7,766 nt of DNA, taken from NCBI GenBank assembly GCA_002479145.1, contig DLLX01000010.1:1-7766 (forward strand), read 5' to 3'. Below are positions 5,131 through 7,766 of this stretch, piece after piece; within the stretch, counting starts at the first letter, position 1, and every line of letters begins with the position of its first letter. This DNA comes from Prevotella sp. UBA7551 (GTDB taxonomy: Bacteria; Bacteroidota; Bacteroidia; Bacteroidales; Bacteroidaceae). Made by a program: the position numbers and the translations under genes. The notes beneath the pieces were generated by a model, which saw nothing but the letters and a program-made list of their open reading frames with translations, did not search any database and was not told the origin of the DNA.

Positions 5131-7596
5131 ATGATAATGAAAAGTAGAAACCTAAAAATTACAGGTAAGCCACATCTCATTGCAGTGGCTGTGGCCATCT
5201 TCTTTGCCTTGAGTCCACAGATGTCCTTGGCTCAACCACCGAAAACCTTCACAGAGTTCGTCACGGACACCAAGGAAAACGACCTCAAAGGAGAGCAAGT
5301 ATTTGCTATGCCCTATCTCACTAACGACACCCACTATGGGGTCTTGTCCGATGCCTATTCGAGTCGTCTGTACAATGTAAGCGAGGGAATGTTCTGCATA
5401 CTTGACAACAACTGCCTCAAGGTGTGGTCTATTGACGGGGAATATCTGTTCGGTCCCGACTGGAAACCCCTCGGCTCATACAACAGTTTTCCCATGCAGT
5501 TTGACCATGGTGCGTTGATTGCCAAAGCGGTAAAGAAGAACAATTTCGGCAAGGAGTACTATTCCATACTGTACAAGGATGGCTCTGTGACAGACCTTGA
5601 CCCCTCGTGGGAGCCACAGTCCAACTTTGTAGACGGACTCGCTGGCGTGATCCAAAAGCAGGGATATAGGGAACTTGGCAACTTTTTCATCAACACTCGG
5701 GGTGAGAAGGTGCCCTCGCCAAGCAACCTCGTGTTTGGATATGGCAGCGAAGGAAAGACCCGAGCGATGCGGTGTGGGATGCGTGCGTTCGAGGTGAGAG
5801 GTCATAAGTGGGGGTATATGGACGCCAACTGTCAGGTGGTATTGCAGCCCCAGTGGGACCAAGTGCGTGACTTCAGCGAAGGATACGCCTGGACTTTCAA
5901 GAACAATGGCAGCGGGGGAACCTGTACAGCGACCCTAATAGACAAGAGCGGAAAGGTGGTGGTGACCCTTAGCAGCGTTCCCATGAGGGCAGACCTCAGT
6001 AATACGTACTTGATAGGCGATGTGTGCGACGGGAAATACTATGTGTACACCGATGGCACTGAGCCAAAAACTACTTATTATGACCTCCATGGCAAGGCAT
6101 TGGCTGAGTCGTATGGGGGCACGTCTTTCTTCGATGGTCATGCGCTGGTGCGCGGCATCAACAATACTTGTAGCCGTGTCTTTGCCGTCGACTCCAACTT
6201 TAATGTCACCGACAGCTATCCTACTTCCGGCACTGACGTACACAAGATTCTTGCTGATGAGCTGTGGCAGAAGCAGCCCTTTGAGCCTTTCGGTCTCTAT
6301 ACTATTCACTCCAAATCGGCTATTATCGACAGTCGGGGGCGACTGGTGCTCAATGAGATGGACCATCCTGGCTCATCAGACCACATTAGGGGCTTCAGCC
6401 AGCCAGGCAAGGACGGCTATATTGTGGCATCCGACATCTACGTTGGCGACCAACGCTACCTCGCCCTAATCAAATATACCGGGGAGATAGCTTGGCTCTT
6501 CGGCCAAAAGTGCTTCACGGCGGACGACTTGAAGGGATTCATTAAGTCGCCCGATTTCGACGATGGTAAGGTAATTGTGGATTGTCCTCCGACCACCAAA
6601 AAAACCAAGGGGCCGACCAAGCGCACTTCCCCCACCTACAAGGTAAGCGTGGTGTGCAATCCTCCCGAGGGAGGTACGGCCAGCGTGGTGGGTAAATCGG
6701 CTATCAAGTATGGTGACCAAGTGTCCATCAAGGCATTGCCGGCCAAGGACTGGGCGGTCACCAGCGTGAAAGTTGGTACTCGCGAGGTGGGTACGGAGCC
6801 GTTTGACGTCACAGACGATGTCACGGCCACCGTTACCTTCCTCCAGAAACCGGACATAGAAACAGTGGATTTCACCAACTCCTATCAGGGCAATGTGCGG
6901 ATGAAGTTGTTGGATGATAACCCTATTGACGTTACCCTCTACGCCACGATGAGTAAGGACAAGGATATCAGCAGTCCATTCGGCGACCACACCTATGGCT
7001 ACATTGCCTTGATGATGGATCCAAAGGTGAGACATACAGGCGGATCCCTTGCGGTGAACATCTTCTGTCCTCCCATGAAGATCGTAGGGTTTCAGCGCGA
7101 GGGCGATAAAAGGTATCTCGTAGCCGATGCCGGCTCAATCATGTACCACGACCTGCGCGTCGTGACCAATAATCCGTTGGCCAACGTATGGTTCAACTTG
7201 ATGCTCATGATGGATGGTTTTGAATCGGGTAAGGTTATCCCGCGCCGCTACCGTATAGAGATGCTCCAGGTCAATGACAAGACTGGTGAGTGTACCCTGG
7301 GCAACCTTCAGGTGTTTTCTTCCAGCAAGGGATGGGTGGCAGGACAAGACAAATCGCTCATGAAACACACGCCAAGCAAGTTTCCTATGCTCAGTGGCGG
7401 CTTCCACGACTACGGCCTTCCCGCCGACCTGTTCAGTGGATGCACCTTGAAAGTGGCCAAGAAGCGTGATGATGTGAACTGGTATCCGCCACTGGAGTGG
7501 GCCGAGGGACAAAGCGAATACAAGGACAAGGTGGAGGTGATGCGGCAGACTTACCTCCACTTCATCACTGATTGTGAAAAGTTGTTTGGCAAATAG
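5131..7596 (+). CDS. Large exported protein: WG-type repeats, InlB-B-like domain and unrecognised C-terminal region
   Basis: The 821-residue product starts with a signal peptide (basic stretch to residue 15, hydrophobic 16-27, likely cleavage after Ala34 in SLAQ), so it is exported. About residues 90-460 hold degenerate WG-type beta-hairpin repeats. The clearest is KWGYM at 226-230 followed by VVLQPQWDQVRDFSEG. Other hairpin turns include IDGEYLFG, YKDGSVTD, NTRGEKV, DKSGKVV and DSRGRLV. A Lys/Thr/Pro-rich linker at about 487-502 leads to one domain at about 503-573 with NPPEGGTA and a VTATVTF end, typical of the InlB-B-like bacterial repeat domain. Residues from about 575 to 821 match no family I know and contain no visible catalytic motif. 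There is no lipobox and no obvious type IX secretion tail. A binding or structural role in the envelope is plausible, but the function is unknown. An ATG at 5137 is an alternative start. It appears monocistronic. Confidence 0.85.
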   Translation: MIMKSRNLKITGKPHLIAVAVAIFFALSPQMSLAQPPKTFTEFVTDTKENDLKGEQVFAMPYLTNDTHYGVLSDAYSSRLYNVSEGMFCILDNNCLKVWSIDGEYLFGPDWKPLGSYNSFPMQFDHGALIAKAVKKNNFGKEYYSILYKDGSVTDLDPSWEPQSNFVDGLAGVIQKQGYRELGNFFINTRGEKVPSPSNLVFGYGSEGKTRAMRCGMRAFEVRGHKWGYMDANCQVVLQPQWDQVRDFSEGYAWTFKNNGSGGTCTATLIDKSGKVVVTLSSVPMRADLSNTYLIGDVCDGKYYVYTDGTEPKTTYYDLHGKALAESYGGTSFFDGHALVRGINNTCSRVFAVDSNFNVTDSYPTSGTDVHKILADELWQKQPFEPFGLYTIHSKSAIIDSRGRLVLNEMDHPGSSDHIRGFSQPGKDGYIVASDIYVGDQRYLALIKYTGEIAWLFGQKCFTADDLKGFIKSPDFDDGKVIVDCPPTTKKTKGPTKRTSPTYKVSVVCNPPEGGTASVVGKSAIKYGDQVSIKALPAKDWAVTSVKVGTREVGTEPFDVTDDVTATVTFLQKPDIETVDFTNSYQGNVRMKLLDDNPIDVTLYATMSKDKDISSPFGDHTYGYIALMMDPKVRHTGGSLAVNIFCPPMKIVGFQREGDKRYLVADAGSIMYHDLRVVTNNPLANVWFNLMLMMDGFESGKVIPRRYRIEMLQVNDKTGECTLGNLQVFSSSKGWVAGQDKSLMKHTPSKFPMLSGGFHDYGLPADLFSGCTLKVAKKRDDVNWYPPLEWAEGQSEYKDKVEVMRQTYLHFITDCEKLFGK

Positions 7597-7633
7597 GCTG
7601 CATAGTTCAGTTGTCTTCGGCAGGGTCTTATAG

Positions 7634-7741
7634 TCACGCCACGTCCATTGAGATGCTGTCGAGGGCGTTTTTGCGTTCAAGGTAGTCAGAAGAGAAGTTT
7701 TTGCAGGTTGCAGGCAGCTTGTAAAAGAGCCCCTTTCGCAT
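7634..7741 (-). other. Small 35-codon frame in the terminal intergenic repeat region
   Basis: A minus-strand frame starts at ATG 7741-7739 and ends at TGA 7636-7634. Its peptide opens MRKGLFYKLPATCKNFSS and includes LERKNALDS. I recognise no domain. The start falls in a 14-base sequence present twice here, and part of the frame (CGACAGCATC and AACGCAAAAAC) recurs at the left window edge. That suggests translated intergenic repeat sequence more than a genuine gene. Confidence 0.2.
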
Positions 7742-7763
7742 TGCAATTCAGCCCCTTTCGCAT
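7728..7763. repeat. Short direct repeat pair, 22-base period, at the right window edge
   Basis: AGCCCCTTTCGCAT occurs at 7728-7741 and again at 7750-7763. The period of 22 bases is too short for a CRISPR array. Only two copies are visible and the array may continue past the window. Apart from the repeats and the small frame, the 170 bases after the WG-repeat gene show no gene and no clear terminator. Confidence 0.6.
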
Positions 7764-7766
7764 CAC

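Noticed and set aside
6466..7035. Minus-strand frame of 189 codons inside the WG-repeat gene
   Set aside because: Shadow of the plus-strand gene, rich in His, Arg and Val as expected for an antisense frame, with no domain.
7135..7746. Minus-strand frame of 203 codons overlapping the end of the WG-repeat gene
   Set aside because: Most of it is antisense to a signal-peptide-bearing gene, and its N-terminal part comes from repeat sequence.
7728..7763. CRISPR array from the 14-base repeats at the right edge
   Set aside because: A 22-base period with an 8-base interval is too short for repeat-spacer units.

Overview
The window looks like a chromosomal segment of a member of the Bacteroidota, most probably a Prevotella/Segatella-type Bacteroidales. 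The groES and groEL sequences have the style of that group. Promoter-like boxes match the Bacteroidota -7 consensus TAnnTTTG, start codons mostly lack a strong Shine-Dalgarno sequence, and three of the five main genes encode exported proteins. Base composition is moderate, with AT-rich intergenic regions. The species assignment is inference from sequence style, not from a search.

Layout. Positions 1-238 carry a partial open frame on the minus strand with one hydrophobic segment, then the leader of the first full gene. Positions 239-1426 (+) encode a secreted nucleotide pyrophosphatase/phosphodiesterase-type enzyme with all seven metal-site residues. It converges on a minus-strand gene (1550-2185) for an exported nitroreductase-family flavoprotein, and a long inverted repeat between them can serve as a terminator for both. 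The nitroreductase gene has a clear Bacteroidota promoter. Between it and groES lies a 310-base divergent control region with a -24/-12 (sigma-54-type) promoter match and several TGACA/TGCCA motifs. groES (2496-2768) and groEL (2837-4465) form the chaperonin operon, closed by a strong terminator at 4539-4562.

The 665 bases after groEL contain a possible decayed minus-strand coding remnant, then a tandem 66-base-period repeat whose two copies each carry a TATCTTTG box, then an inverted repeat. These lead into a gene (5131-7596, +) for an 821-residue exported protein with degenerate WG-type beta repeats, one InlB-B-like/bacterial-repeat domain, and a C-terminal region I do not recognise. The last 170 bases hold a short repeat pair and a small minus-strand frame. 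They share two exact sequence blocks with the first 35 bases of the window, which suggests a dispersed intergenic repeat family.

How the genes relate. GroES and GroEL work as one machine. The other three genes appear to be independent single-gene units with cell-envelope roles. I see no phage, IS transposase, CRISPR array, rRNA or tRNA. The least explained items are the large WG-repeat protein with its repeat-derived leader, the sigma-54-like groESL promoter, and the dispersed repeat blocks at both window edges.
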